From Acholoe squamosa (taxonomy: Eukaryota > Annelida > Polychaeta > Phyllodocida > Polynoidae): 64,000 nucleotides of DNA. Shown here one piece after another: positions 12,692 through 25,232 of the stretch. The position numbers were made by a program, and so were the translations under genes. A model generated the notes under the pieces. That model was not told where the DNA came from and did not search any database. It worked only from the letters and a program-made list of their open reading frames with translations. The stretch's first letter is position 1, and every line of letters begins with the position of its first letter. The stretch covers positions 3,524,181-3,588,180 of the forward strand of contig OX439035.1 in NCBI GenBank assembly GCA_949317995.1, in the 5' to 3' direction.

Positions 12692-13124
12692 GTCAGTAAG
12701 CTTCATTTATATTACCGTAAATCTGTGTGTACAGAACGCCCCTCACATATAGAATGCACCTCAAATATGGGACGCAGATAATGTAAATCAGCTGTGTTAG
12801 CTGCGTCTTATACATGAGGACTATGGTACTTAAATTGTGGTTAGAGTTTCCAGTATATTCCTGGAATGCAAGCTAATAGTGCATTAGTGTATCATCTGAA
12901 TTGGCTGGCATGATATTTGTGCTGATTTGTGAGGTGTTGTAGGTAATATTTAGTTATGTAACCGGCTGCTAGGGGTCAGCAATGGCACCACACTGAGTGT
13001 TCCCGCCCATATGGATATCATATGCATTAGAACAATCAAGTTTTCATCAAGGACACTGTAGGTGTGATAGAATCCAAGTATTCAGCATTGAAAACAAATC
13101 TACTGATTGATTTCTCTTAAATAG

Positions 13125-13235
13125 GACCAACACCCATTGAAGATTGTGATGGACAAAGTTGTGTAAACGGAGTATGTGACTTTAATGTTGATGAATGTGT
13201 TTGTGACCCGGGATACGTCGGACAACAATGCTCCA
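13125..13235 (+). CDS. EGF-like exon C2
   Basis: A second type C exon, preceded by tctcttaaatag and followed by A|gtaagt. It encodes GPTPIED and then the same six-Cys module as C1, with DFNVDEC. It lies 433 bp after B1. Confidence 0.8.
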
Positions 13236-13697
13236 GTAAGTCAACTACAGTATTAACCCTTAGTGGTCACTAATATATCAATGCATCATACCCACTTAGC
13301 AAAAAATATTTTTAATGGTAAAAAATGTTCTTTTGAGGTTCAGAAGTTGTCCAAATATTTCTTTTAAACATAAAAGAAAGTCAAATATACATGAACTCAG
13401 AGAAAAGGAACAATTTTGTTAAATGTTCTATCAAAACATTTTTAATTGTAAGTTAGAAAGGCCCCATAATTTTTCATATGAAAATGAAAATAACTAAGAT
13501 ACATTTTTATTACAATAAAATGAAGCTGAAAAATGTCAATAAAACAAATATATTTCTATACTAACCTAATGCTTAAATTCACTAAAGCCAGCATCTAGAT
13601 ATTCATGTAATCAAGGGTACGGTTTGAAGTAAAACAGTACACTACATTAATATCACTGTATTATGATAGCCTTAGTATCAAACAATAGGTTGGAGAT

Positions 13698-13754
<57 letters not shown>

Positions 13755-14456
13755 ATATATATATATATATATATATAGCATTATATCAAAAAGCAACAGG
13801 ATTATCTGAATCATGCCTCCCATTAGTGTATACAATCAGATTTCCCCTGAAATCCCCTTGACACCCACGCCCACTCGTAGACATACCAATTTAAAGAACA
13901 TGACTTTAAAAAGGCATTAACATGTCATTCTGCTACAAAAAATCCCATTCATGGCGGTTAAAATGTTCTCAAATGATTCAATAGTTACCATACCTAAAAG
14001 TTTGGAAGCAAGAGGTCAACCAACTGTCCAAAACTTTAGACCTACAGGATGTCATACCAAAAGGTAGTACTTTAGGCCCCCACCATTTCTTAATCTTTGT
14101 AAATGACTCCACTACAGCATCCCAAACAAGATTACAACTAACGTAAGGTCAATGAACGTCTGGAGGGTTTAATTGATGTCACCCTTCACCTTTTACTGCC
14201 ACTAATGTAGGAGTGCATCATGGTAGGTAGGATGAACACATTAAGTGCTGGTGACATTAGAGCATCATGCTGTACCACTGCAGTGTATCGGCATGATGTA
14301 TGAATGCACTGATGCATCATGATGGCCAATGGCCATGATGCATTATCAGGCTTTAAAGGGTTAAAGAATAAGTACTAAGCAATGCCATGGTTAATCCTGT
14401 AGAATTACAAACCTTACAGAATCATATATGTAACCTACTTTATGATTCTCCATCAG
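13236..14456. repeat. Intron C2-A3 with (TA)n tract
   Basis: The intron matches the post-C1 and post-C3 introns. It carries a (TA)n tract at about 13703-13778 and then the standard pre-A sequence, with a short internal deletion around 13850 relative to the A2 and A4 units. No gene is seen. Confidence 0.75.
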
Positions 14457-14591
14457 TGAAAATAACTTGCAATGGACAGAACCCTTGCAACAACGGTGGT
14501 ACATGCATTCCGACAACAGATCCACCAGGACAAAACCAGGGACCTGATACTTGTGACTGTGATAATGGCTATACAGGGTCTACATGCGAAA
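14457..14591 (+). CDS. EGF-like exon A3
   Basis: The exon lies exactly 4142 bp downstream of A1 and begins the second copy of the A-A-B-C block. The encoded module is the same as A2. The last Cys-Glu codons (TGCGAA) carry a silent change from the usual TGTGAA. Confidence 0.8.
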
Positions 14592-15287
14592 GTAAGTGAG
14601 GCACTGGTAGCATTTTACATTCTATGGTGCATAGGATTCTGCACATTCAGGAACAAAAGACATAACATAATGCACTGTCATATTCATAAAAGAATTTGAT
14701 GGATGTCTATAGAGGAAAAACTGCCAATCACTCTGCAATCTGAAACCTCCCTGTATGCATGTTTGTTTCAATGTCTCTAGTTTAAACAAATCAATAATCA
14801 GTATAGAATTAAATCTCCTCAGGGTTGTTATTTTTTCTAGTCTAGCTCTATTCGAGTTGGAGTATGTTAAAAACAAGGCTGATGTAGAGATGGAGAAATC
14901 CAATCTTTTAAAAATGTTCTTTTCAGGTTCAGAAGTTGTCCAAATATTTCTTTTAAACATAAAAGAAAGTCAAAATTTACATGAACTCAGAGAAAAGGAA
15001 CAATTTTGTTAAATGTTCTATCAAAACATTTTTAATTGTAAGTTAGAAAAGCCCCATAATTTTTCATATGAAAATGAAAATAACTAAGATACATTTTTAT
15101 TACAATAAAATGAAGCTGAAAAATGTCAATAAAACAAATATATTTCTATACTAACCTAATGCTTAAATTCACTAAAGCCAGCATCTAGATATTCATGTGA
15201 TCAAGGGTACGGTTTGAAGTAAAACAGTACACTACATTAATATCACTGTATTATGATAGGCTTAGTATCAAACAATAGGTTGGAGAT

Positions 15288-15356
<69 letters not shown>

Positions 15357-16218
15357 CATTATATCAAAAAGCAACAGGATTATCTGAATCATGCCTCCCA
15401 TTAGTGTATACAATCAGATTTCCCCTTAACATATAGTCTTAAACAAGATTGTATTTTAACATAATATAGTATATCATATGATTGATGTAAACATACATAT
15501 TACCAATAAAAATTCCAGGGAAAAATCTCTTTTGTAGAATAATCTCGATAAGCCAATGACCCCAAAGGATGTCCCTGACAAATATCAATGACGTCTTTGC
15601 CTCAATGGGTGCCAAGCTTGACACCCACGCCCACTCGTAGACATACCAATTTAAAGAACATGACTTTAAAAATGCATTAACCATGTCATTCTGCTACAAA
15701 AAAATCCCATTCATGGCGGTTAAAATGTTCTCAAATGATTCAATAGTTACCATACCTAAAAGTTTGGAAGCAAGAGGTCAACCAACTGTCCAAAACTTTA
15801 GACCTACAGGATGTCATACCACAAGGTAGTACTTTAGGCCCCCACCATTTCTTAATCTTTGTAAATGGCTCCACTACAGCATCCCAAACAAGAATACAAC
15901 TAACATAAGGTCGATGAACGTCTGGAGGGTTTAATTGATGTCACCCTTCACCTTTTACTGCCACTAATGTAGGAGTGCATCATGGTAGGTAGGATGAACA
16001 CATTAAGTGCTGGTGACATTAGAGCATCATGTTGTACCACTGCAGTGTATCGGCATGATGTATGAATGCACTGATGCATCATGATGGCTAATGGCCATGA
16101 TGCATTATCAGGCTTTAAAGGGTTAAAGAATAAGTACTAAGCAATGCCATGGTTAATCCTGTAGAATTACAAACCTTACAGAATCATATATGTAACCTAC
16201 TTTATGATTCTCCATCAG
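14592..16218. other. Intron A3-A4, second copy of the shortened unit
   Basis: The same B+C loss junction seen after A1 appears at about 14912, and a (TA)n tract lies at about 15294-15354. The shared junction shows that the deletion came before the 4.14-kb block duplication. No gene is seen. Confidence 0.7.
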
Positions 16219-16353
16219 TGAAAATAACTTGCAATGGACAGAACCCTTGCAACAACGGTGGAACATGCATTCCGACAACAGATCCACCAGGACAAAACCA
16301 GGGACCTGATACTTGTGACTGTGATAATGGCTATACAGGGTCTACATGTGAAA
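16219..16353 (+). CDS. EGF-like exon A4
   Basis: The exon lies 4142 bp downstream of A2 with the same module and splice sites. It precedes B2 by 360 bp. Confidence 0.8.
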
Positions 16354-16713
16354 GTAAGTGAGGCACTGGTAGCATTTTACATTCTATGGTACATAGGAGT
16401 CTGCACATTCAGGAACAAAAGACATACCATAATGCACTGTCATATTCATAAAAGAATTTGATGGATGTCTATAGAGGAAAAACTGCCAATCACTCTGCAA
16501 TCTGAAACCTCCCTGTATGCATGTTTGTTTCAATGTCTCTAGTTTAAACAAATCAATAATCAGTATAGAATTAAATCTCCTCAGGGTTGTTATTTTTTAT
16601 AGTCTAGCTCTATTAGAGTATGTTAAAAACAAGGCTGATGTAGAGATGGAGAAACCCCAATCTTTTGCATTACATCATAGATAGTGAATACTTTCTGGAA
16701 TTGCTTATTACAG

Positions 16714-16827
16714 CGAATATTGATGAGTGTGCCTCAAGCCCGTGTGAAAATGGAGGAACCTGCATGGATGAGGTCAATATGTATACCTGCACATGTCCCG
16801 ATGGATTTCCAGGAGACCAATGTCAGG
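16714..16827 (+). CDS. Calcium-binding EGF exon B2
   Basis: The counterpart of B1 in the second block. It starts NIDEC, a complete Ca-binding start, and keeps CENGGTC, YTCTC and GFPGDQC. The acceptor ends attacag and the donor is G|gtcagt. Confidence 0.8.
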
Positions 16828-17260
16828 GTCAGTGAGCTTCATTTATATTACCGTAAATCTGTGTGTACAGAATGCCCCTCACATATAGAATGCACCTCAC
16901 ATATGGAACGCAGATGATGTAAATCAAGTGTGTTAGCTGCGTCTTATACATGAGGACTATGGTACTAAAATTGTGGTTAAAGTTTCCAGTATATTCCTGG
17001 AATGCAAGCTAATAGTGCATTAGTGTATCATCTGAATTGGCTGGCATGTTATTCGTGCTGATTTGTGAGGTGTTGTAGGTAATATTTAGTTATGTAACCG
17101 GCTGCTAGGGGTCAGTAATGGTGCCACACTGAGTGTTCCCGCCCATATGGATATCATATGCATTAAAACAATCAATTTTTCATCAAGGACACTGCAGGTG
17201 TGATAGAATCCAAGTATTCAGCATTGAAAACAAATCTACTGATTGATTTCTCTTAAATAG

Positions 17261-17371
17261 GACCAACACCCATTGAAGATTGTGATGGAAAAAATTGTGT
17301 AAACGGAGTATGTGACTTTAATGTTGATGAATGTGTTTGTGACCCGGGATACGTCGGACAACAATGCTCCA
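17261..17371 (+). CDS. EGF-like exon C3
   Basis: The third type C exon. It differs from C2 by CDGKNC in place of CDGQSC between Cys 1 and 2. It is the last C exon in the window. Confidence 0.8.
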
Positions 17372-19381
17372 GTAAGTCAACTACAGTATTAACCCTTAGT
17401 GGTCACTAATATATCAATGCATCATACCCACTTAGCAAAAAATATTTTTAATGGTAAAAAATGTTCTTCTGAGGTTCATAAGTTATCCAAATTTTTCTTT
17501 TAAACATAAGAGAAAGTCAAATATACATGAACTCAGAGAAAAGGAACAATTTTGTTAAATGTTCTATCAAAACATTTTTATTTGTAAGTTAGAAAAGCCC
17601 CATAATTTTTCATATGAAAATGAAAATAACTAAGATACATTTTTATTACAATAAAATGAAGCTGAAAAATGTCAATAAAACAAATATATTTCTATACTAA
17701 CCTAATGCTTAAATTCACTAAAGCCAGCATCTAGATATTCATGTGATCAAGGTTACGGTTTGAAGTAAAACAGTACACTACATTAATATCACTGTATTAT
17801 GATAGCCTTAGTATCAAACAAAAAGTTGGAGATATAGTTTATATATATATGGGTCATTCCAAGATTTACTGGACATGTGGTTCCTTTGGAATATAATAGC
17901 AAGGGAAATACCTCTACATCACCGATAATAATTTTATTCCTTAGTTGAGGGTCATAGCTAAGATTTCCATATGGTTTGGGTGGGTCTTGGGGCATAATTT
18001 ATCTTCTATGTGCATTCAAACATGAATTTTACACGATGAGGCGTGAGTGAATTTTTTTTCAAAGTGACCATCCAGACCCTCACAACAGAGCACAATTTTC
18101 CTTATTATATACAATCAAGAGGTACCCTAGGGGGGTAACCTCCATAGAATTTTTTTTGATGTACTTCGAGAATTACCTAAGCCAGGTAGATAATAGTGAT
18201 TTTCAATGCACACCGAATTCACTCATGCCTCACGGTCTTTTACCTCTAAACAGAAGTAAATTTCGTCACTACATACAGTTTCTGTACTCTGTACACACTT
18301 TTAGCCTGTATGGATCATGTATGAAAAAGAATTACGGTCATATGCCCCCTGGTTGGGCTGTATGGGATGTCTCATCACAAAGTGAGGCATGAGTGAAGCG
18401 CAGCGGGAAAAACAGCCCGGGAGAAAGAAGACGACTTCCTGTTGCCCAGCAGAAATGACCCACATCCGGGTCTCGTAAAAAATAACTCAGAGGATCTCGC
18501 ACGAAACTCAACACAACTTCCAAGCAGTAATTTTCTGCAAAATCTCCAAGACTTTCATCTAAAAGGTAAGGAAATTTGATGAAAATCTGATGAGATATTG
18601 TTAAAAATGTGTGTGGGTGCCCGTAGATGACATATTGTGTACCGAAACAATGTATTTTGGGCACTAGGGGTAAAATCTACCAACGGGGGATGCTTGGGTT
18701 GCGGCCCGGCCCATTTTGGATGCATCAGGGGCAACATTTTTCCTTTTGCCGAAAAGTGGGGCGTGAGTGAAGGTTATAATCCTTTTCCTACCTCCATTTG
18801 ATCATTTTAGTGTATTAATCCTCCTGTTGGAGTGAAAACATAGCCATATTCGCCACTTTTAGGGAGTAGTGTTCACTCACACCTCACGCATTCACTTACA
18901 CCTCACATAGGGCAAGATGGCCATGCAGTGGTCGCCATGTTGATTTGGGGGAAACTTTTTTTGTTTGGTATGTTAGATATGACCTACCTCTATCATATTA
19001 ACCATGTGAGCTTACCCTTGCACTATGGCCACAGTAAACCTGCGCTTTATTTCTTGAATTTACTCACGCCTCATTTCCTGTATTTTCCTGTATTTTGACC
19101 AGGATTGGCACATCCAATGCACACAGCTCCATTATATTCCACCATGATATGCCCCTATGCCCTCTAACTCACACAATTGTCAATGGTTAGATTCTGGTTG
19201 ATTTTTTTTTTCAAAGAATTTTTGTGGTGGCTGAAATTTTATGTTTTTGATATATTTGGTCACTAAAAATTTCTATAATATCCTAATTTATTCTGATTTT
19301 TTTGTGGGGGTTATTGACCATCATCATTAAGTATATGGGAACATTATTCATAACTATTTACTAATTTCTTTCTTTTTTGTA

Positions 19382-19708
19382 GATGGCTGACATAGCCAGC
19401 AGCGGCAGTGGCAGAGAGCCACCAAAGCGCCCACAGCAGACAACAAAGAACCGGCCTGTTGATGCCCCTGATGCCCCTGACCAGGAGGACTAGAATTCCA
19501 ATGTCAAGTCCCATGCACCATCACAGGCACGTTACCATGAGAAACTGTTCGCCACAAAAGGTAAGGATCAGTACGACAAGGACCACGCTGCCGAAATGAG
19601 GGCCAGTCTCGAGCATCGTAAGGAGCTGGACTCGACGAGAGACGCCGCAAGCAGGAATTGTCCAACCTGCGGACCAAAGCTAGCCGGGAACGTCAGGCCG
19701 AAAACAAG
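19382..19708 (+). pseudogene. Transposon gene, exon 1 (Lys/Arg-rich, coiled-coil-like)
   Basis: The ATG follows ttcttttttgtag directly and opens MADIASSGSG. The same frame resumes after one TAG (19490-19492) with a charged stretch (KGKDQYDKDHAAEMRASL). A one-base shift near 19645 then gives RRKQELSNLRTKASRERQ, a helical basic region. The donor is AAG|gtatga. The product looks like the N-terminal part of a DNA-binding or accessory protein, and I do not recognise the family. Confidence 0.5.
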
Positions 19709-19895
19709 GTATGATATATTTAAGAGATTAGATATAGAGCTGCAATATTATTTATATTGTACTTACCTAATTGCATCACTTTAAGATTAAAAATTTCAAT
19801 AAGTATACAAAATCAAGGGTCAAATACATTTTGTCAGGCACTGCTGCAAGTAACTCGCAATTAACTTAATGTGTGTTTCCTTTTTCTGAATTCAG

Positions 19896-20194
19896 AAGCG
19901 CGTGAAGTTGGGACTTCCACCCATCCCCACCGCCCAGAGGCAAGAAGGCCAAGCAGCAGCTGAAGAACAGCGCTGGAGAGGGCACATCGGCCGGACCCAC
20001 TGCTGCTGTGTCGGTGCCAGAGCAGGCAGCTGCACGTCTGGCTGCATCCTCCGCACTGGCACCCGCGGCAGTGGGAAGGGACACCCGCAGGGGGCTGGGG
20101 TAAGGGGCATGGCAAGCTGACTGTCCGCCTCCCCTTTGCCCCTCGCCCCAGGTACCAGTGGGTGTCCTTCTCGTCCCCTGATGAGAGTGACGTG
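19896..20194 (+). pseudogene. Transposon gene, exon 2
   Basis: The acceptor is ttctgaattcag, and the frame opens KRVKLGLPPIPTAQRQEGQA, rich in Ala, Gln and Pro. The right edge is placed at GACGTG|gtaggg, after a stretch that in another frame reads WVSFSSPDESDV. The frame is therefore probably shifted inside the exon. GC is well above that of the flanking introns. Confidence 0.4.
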
Positions 20195-20428
20195 GTAGGG
20201 GCAATGACTGTTGATTTTCTTTTCAAAGATGTGGATAGTATATGATGTTGTATACCCGAGTTGTGGTCAAACATCTCTACTGTTGCATAGAAATTAATTT
20301 GAGTTAAATGAATGTACTTATTGGTATATGCTAATGTAAAGCTGACTTGTGGCTATTCTGGTAAAGGTTGTTCAACAACGTGGAGCGTGTGCCTTGTATA
20401 ATACTAATGGACTTGCTCTACTTTTAAG

Positions 20429-20787
20429 GAGACTGGTGAGCAGGAGAACCGCCCCATCGTCATATCGTCAGGGGATGAGAGCCTGGCCAGCAGGTCCTCC
20501 CAGAGGCCCACCGCAGCCACGGTAGTAGACACAGTACCACCCGGGAAGGGCAAGGCGGGAGGCCAAGGTGGCCGGGCCAAGACCAGTGCCCCTGCACCAG
20601 CAGCAGCGCCAACCGTGCAGCAGGCAGCACCGACCAGTGCCCGTGCACCAGCAGCAGTGCCATCCCTGCAGCAGGCAGCACCGACCAGTGCCAGTGCCCA
20701 GTGGAGGCGCAGCCAGCGCTCGACTGGCCCACCAGCCGACTCTTCACCGCCACCACCGGGCTACCTGGGCCTTGCAGAGGATTATGT
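20429..20787 (+). pseudogene. Transposon gene, exon 3 (acidic then Ala/Pro-rich linker)
   Basis: The acceptor is cttttaag and the donor is TATGT|gtaagt. The frame reads ETGEQENRPIVISSGDES and then an Ala/Pro/Gln-rich low-complexity linker, with an internal direct repeat of about 60 bp around 20585-20700. It joins in frame to the exon at 21870 (EDYV then TSLRTP). It could also join a short exon at 21417-21453 that reads ATLRRSLEEKE and stops, which would give a separate small protein. Confidence 0.45.
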
Positions 20788-21031
20788 GTAAGTATTATGA
20801 TGTAACATGTAACTTGTATGTGTGTTTTGTGGATCCAGCCTCTGTTAGTAGAATTTTCCAAAATTGAATCCTTAAATGTAACTTCACTAATGCATTTGTG
20901 TGTAAATATTGTGTTATGTGTGCATCCATGCTCTCTGAGTAGCACTTTTAGAATCGATACAGTCTCTGTGATGATGTATGTCTCCTATAGAATATCAGTT
21001 CTTTGTTTTTGAAACAAAAAATCACAAAATT

Positions 21032-21395
21032 TCTACATTATACACGCGCTTCACTTACGCCTCACATATCATCAACCTTTACGAGAATGGCCACAGCTCA
21101 GCCAAACATCATCATATACCCATAAATACACTCAGGCAATAAGTTAAGAGGTTGTACTACCTATCTAGAGTCTACATTATACACGCACTTCACTCACGCC
21201 TCACGTATCATCAACCTTTACGAGAATGGCCACAGCTCAGCCAAACATCATCATATACCCATAAATACACTCAGGCAATAAGTTAAGAGGTTGTACTACC
21301 TATCTAGAGTCTACATTATACACGCGCTTCACTCACGCCTCATGTATCATCAACCTTTACAAGAATGGTCAGCCATACATCATCATGTTAACTCT
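21032..21395 (+). repeat. Two and a half direct repeats of about 139 bp in the transposon
   Basis: The segment from tctacattatacacgc to ctacctatctagag occurs at about 21032-21170 and 21171-21310, and in part at 21311-21390. Each copy contains the CTCACGCCTCA motif. An inverted copy follows the transposase exon at about 23911-24030, so the transposase region is framed by inverted repeats inside the element. Confidence 0.8.
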
Positions 21396-21869
21396 ATAAT
21401 TGCCATTGATTTTCAGTGCTACCTTGAGACGCTCCCTTGAGGAGAAGGAGTAGCATAATGTAATTATATAGTAGAATGCTATATTATAATAGAATAGTTG
21501 TACTGCATGTTGAGTTGTTCCTTGCTTTATTTTTTGTTGTTATTGGTTATTTGACTATACATGTATTTCCACAATATTGAAATTACCTCATATACATGAC
21601 ATTATATTGTTATTGCAATTACCACAAAAGTATCAGCTACTTAGATTTTAATTTACCTTATGTATTGACATTACAATTACCAATATGATATAATATCACA
21701 TGTAAAGCATGAATAAGAGACCTTTCAAATTAGTATTTGAGTATTTGTAGTAATATTAGCTCTTGTTGTGACTTAAAATTTGCTATGCAGCATGATATCG
21801 ACTAATGCCTCGATTGAATATGTGTAGAGAGAAATACCAATTTGTTAATGATTTCTTATTAATTTCCAG

Positions 21870-23902
21870 CACCTCCCTGCGGACACCACAGACAACGACC
21901 CCTGCAAACCGGCTCCCGACTATGACACCGAACACCCGACTAAACATGACGAACCAGACAAGGAACACAACAACACCCAAAACTAACCGCATCACGTACC
22001 TAGAGAGGACACTGGCTGCAACGCAGTCACATCTACAATTGGATTTGGAACAGGCGGCCGGTCCAGCTGCTCCACCACACAAGCAGCAACAGTGTAAAGA
22101 CCTTATCTACAAGGGGGTGGCTGCTCTCAACAGCAAGGACACACTGGTCTTCGTGCGAAAGGCCTTCCCTGAAACCAACCTTAAAGCAAAGGGTCTCACC
22201 ACCCAGATGTCTAAGGACATTAATGTAAACCGCAAGTACCTGGCATCACCCCCTTCAAATGAGCCCCACAAAAGCACTGTCAACGCAAAGGCACGCGAGG
22301 CAGCAGTCATCGAGTTCCTGTACCTACCGGAAAACTCCACCATGATGCCAGGCAAAGGTGACTCGAACCTTTTTGAGTTGGATGGTGTTAAGGTTCGACA
22401 ACAGAAAAGGAACCTGGTGGAGTTTGTCTACGTGCTCCACCAGGGCTACCTTGACACCAATCCTGCTTGGCTGGTGGAGTCCACCACATTCTATAACATC
22501 AGGCAAAAATACACTTATCTGATTCCGGTAGAGCTGTAGAATGAGAAGATCTGCCTCTGCCAGAAGCATCAGAACTTTGCTCTGATGCTGAAGGCAGCTA
22601 ACATCAAGACTTCAGTGGACATCCTGGTCCAGAACACCACTGCTGACCAGTTCGAACAACAACTGAACCAGTCGGACCACGTAGACTATCTGACTTGGAA
22701 GTACATTCCGGTAAGCTACGGGAAGCCCAAGGAGAAGAAGACGGTGATGAAGCTCCACCCCACTTTGGTATCTGGAAAGCCGAAAAAGGAGTTCATCACG
22801 TTGGCCAAGGACGAGTTCCTGTCCATGGCTGACCATGTCGATTGGGCCCATAGCCAACACAGAATCGTCCGTGAGCTGAGGAGTTCACTGTCAGCGTACG
22901 AGACAGTCATTTAGATGGACTTCGCCGAGAATTGGCTCGTCTCGTATCCTGATGGGCTACAGAGTGTCTATTACGCCAAAAAACCGGTTACGCTCCACCC
23001 TGCAGTCCTTCACTACCGGCATGGAGCAACCGTGGAAATCCGACACCACTCTGTGGCCCTCATCACCGACGACAGGAAGCATGACACGGGCGCGATCTTG
23101 GCATTCATCAAAGTACTGGCAGCGTTCCTGCATAAGAACGGCATGCAGAGCTCGTCAGTGGTCTACAAGCGACATGGACCTACTTCCCAGCTAGAACAAC
23201 TCATGCAATTTACGTCATTCTTACGTGAAAACTCGTGTGATTTACGTAAAAAAGACATCATTCAGATGAGTAGTGCTAGCAGGGTTTGAGGCGGGTCATG
23301 GAAAAGGCCTGTGTGACGGCTTTGGAGCTGCAGCAAAACGCAACACAGAAAACCTCGTCAGCAAGGGCACCCTCATCGAGAATGCAGAGCACTTCGCGGC
23401 TGAAGGCAACCAACTCGAAGGCTGCATCTGCGTTCTGGTGGCGGCCATCACCAAAGCCCGCCTCACAGTCGGCACAGTAGTAGCGGACCAGTCCATCAAG
23501 GGCACCCAGAAAGTCCATGCTGCGGTGCCTGCCGAACCTGGGAAGTCTCTCGCTGTACGCGACAAATCCTGCTTCAGCGAGTGCTGCTGGGCCGCCTGTA
23601 GGTCCATTCACGGGTGTCCAGACTGGATCACTCACGAAATGAACTTTACCAACAAAAAGGCTCCTCCCCCGCCACGGCAGACGCGACAGAGGACTGTCCC
23701 TGCAGCGGTCGACGCAGATGTCGATGCGGATGTCCCACCTCCCCCGCCACAGAAAAGGTGTGCAGGCCGGCCCAAGAAAGATCAGTGTGCCACTGCCCCT
23801 ACTGTGTCGGTGAACACTCTCCCTGCTCCTGTCACTAGCACCTCTGCCTGCAAGCGCCAAGGGGGTCGCTCACCCGTCGTGATGGTCCTTATATATGTTT
23901 AA
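21870..23902 (+). pseudogene. DDE-transposase-like protein, decayed
   Basis: The acceptor is aatttccag. The first part (to 22539) is a basic N-terminal region ending in SPP/FLYLPENST-like sequence. After in-frame TAGs at 22537 and 22912 the frame continues with KYIPVSYG, then MDFAENW, ALITDDRKHD and, after a frame shift around 23200-23275, GFEAGHGKGLCDGFGAAAKR. The blocks MDFAEN...FEAGHGKGxCDG look like the catalytic core of a DDE-type transposase family that I have seen in many marine invertebrates but cannot name with confidence. A Pro-rich and then basic tail follows to 23902. An AT-rich stretch of repeated ttacgt around 23210-23255 looks like a small insertion. Confidence 0.6.
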
Positions 23903-24653
23903 ATGACCCTAGATAGGTAGTACAACCTCTTAACTTATTGTCTGAGTGTATTTATGGGTATATATATGATGATGTATGGCTGAGCTGTGGCCATTCTCGT
24001 AAAGGTTGATGAGATGTGAGGCGTGAGTAAATTCCGTGGAATATATAAGTCTCAACGCAGGCACTGAAGACACAGTACTGGTATTATATAGCAGGCAAAC
24101 TGCCATTGTTATATAAAGTACACATATTGGAGACAATGGAGAGCTATTATAATGATTGTATAAGTGTTCATTACTGAGCTAGGCTGAAGTTAGGAAATTG
24201 GAGAAATAATTCCTAATTTTTCAGCATTTCCAATATTTTCATCAATGCGTCATTTCAAGAGTTTCCGACCCTTACTTTAGCCTCTTGGTATACATAAAGA
24301 TATATATTGTACCAGTTTGTACACAGAATTTGGTGCAGCTAGATCTATATTTAGTAGTTATAATCATGCTGCAACTGTTTTTGTTCACTCACGCCTCATG
24401 TTTTTGGAAGGTTTTACTGCGTCTGTGATAAAAACTGACATGTTAGGAGTTTGATCCTTGAATGAAACTTTTTAATAAGCCAAGATATAGGGCTATCAAT
24501 AAAAAATAATGTTATTAAGAAATACTGAGTTTGTTAATTCCAGACCCAGGCCCCCCCTGTCCAGTAAATCTTGGAATTGGAATATATATATATAGCATTA
24601 TATCAAAAAGCAACAGGATTATCTGAATCATGCCTCCCATTAGTGTATACAAT

Positions 24654-25232
24654 CAGATTTCCCCCTTAACAAATTGGTCTTAAACAAGATAGTATTTTAA
24701 CATAATATAGTATGACACCCATGCCCACTCGTAGACATACCAATTTAAAGAACATGACTTTAAAAAGACATTAACCATGTATTCAGCTACAAAAAATCCC
24801 ATTCCTTCTGTACCACTGCAGTGTATCGGCATGATGTATGAATGCACTGATGCATCATGATGGCTAATGGCCATGATGCATTAGACGCCTTTAAAGGGTT
24901 AAAGAATAAGCATTCAGCAATGCCATGGTTAATCCTGTAGAATTACTAACCTTACAGAATCATATATGTAACCTACTTTATGATTCTCCATCAGTGAAGA
25001 TAACTTGCAATGGACAGAACCCTTGCAACAACGGTGGAACATGCATTCCGACAACAGATCCACCAGGACAAAACCAGGGACCTGATACTTGTGACTGTGA
25101 TAATGGCTATACAGGGTCTACATGTGAAAGTAAGTGAGGCACTGGTAGCATTTTACATTCTATGGTGCATAGGAGTCTGCACATTCAGGATCAAAAGACA
25201 TAACATAATCCACTGTCATATTCATAAAAGAA
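24654..25232 (+). repeat. Left copy of 580-bp direct repeat flanking the LINE
   Basis: The segment starts cagatttccc and ends cataaaagaa, just where the LINE 3' end begins. The right copy at 33964-34544 has the same start and end, abutting the LINE 5' end. Both copies share deletions that set them apart from the A1 to A4 units. They differ at only a handful of positions. Confidence 0.8.
24995..25129 (+). CDS. EGF-like exon A5
   Basis: The exon follows the 6.7-kb transposon. It has the same module and splice sites as A2. It lies inside the left copy of the approximately 580-bp direct repeat that flanks the LINE, so it may be the original of A6 or its duplicate. Confidence 0.75.

Larger units (their letters stand above)
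17851..24580 (+). mobile_element. 6.7-kb DNA transposon, decayed, unassigned superfamily
   Basis: The ends are inverted repeats: attccaagatttactggaca at the left and its reverse complement at the right (about 24555-24577). Outermost bases have diverged. It sits in the (TA)n tract of the post-C3 intron, so no target duplication can be read. It carries several exons on the + strand, ending in a DDE-transposase-like protein. The motif TCACTCACGCCTCAC or close variants, in either orientation, occurs at least ten times (for example near 18035, 18215, 18382, 18752, 18870, 19062, 21050, 21190, 21331, 24015 and 24385), including within 200 bp of each end. In-frame stops and frame shifts show that it is inactive. 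Confidence 0.8.

Noticed and set aside
19861-20274. Minus-strand frames of 72 to 137 codons in the 6.7-kb transposon
   Set aside because: They are shadows of GC-rich + strand exons with matching splice signals.
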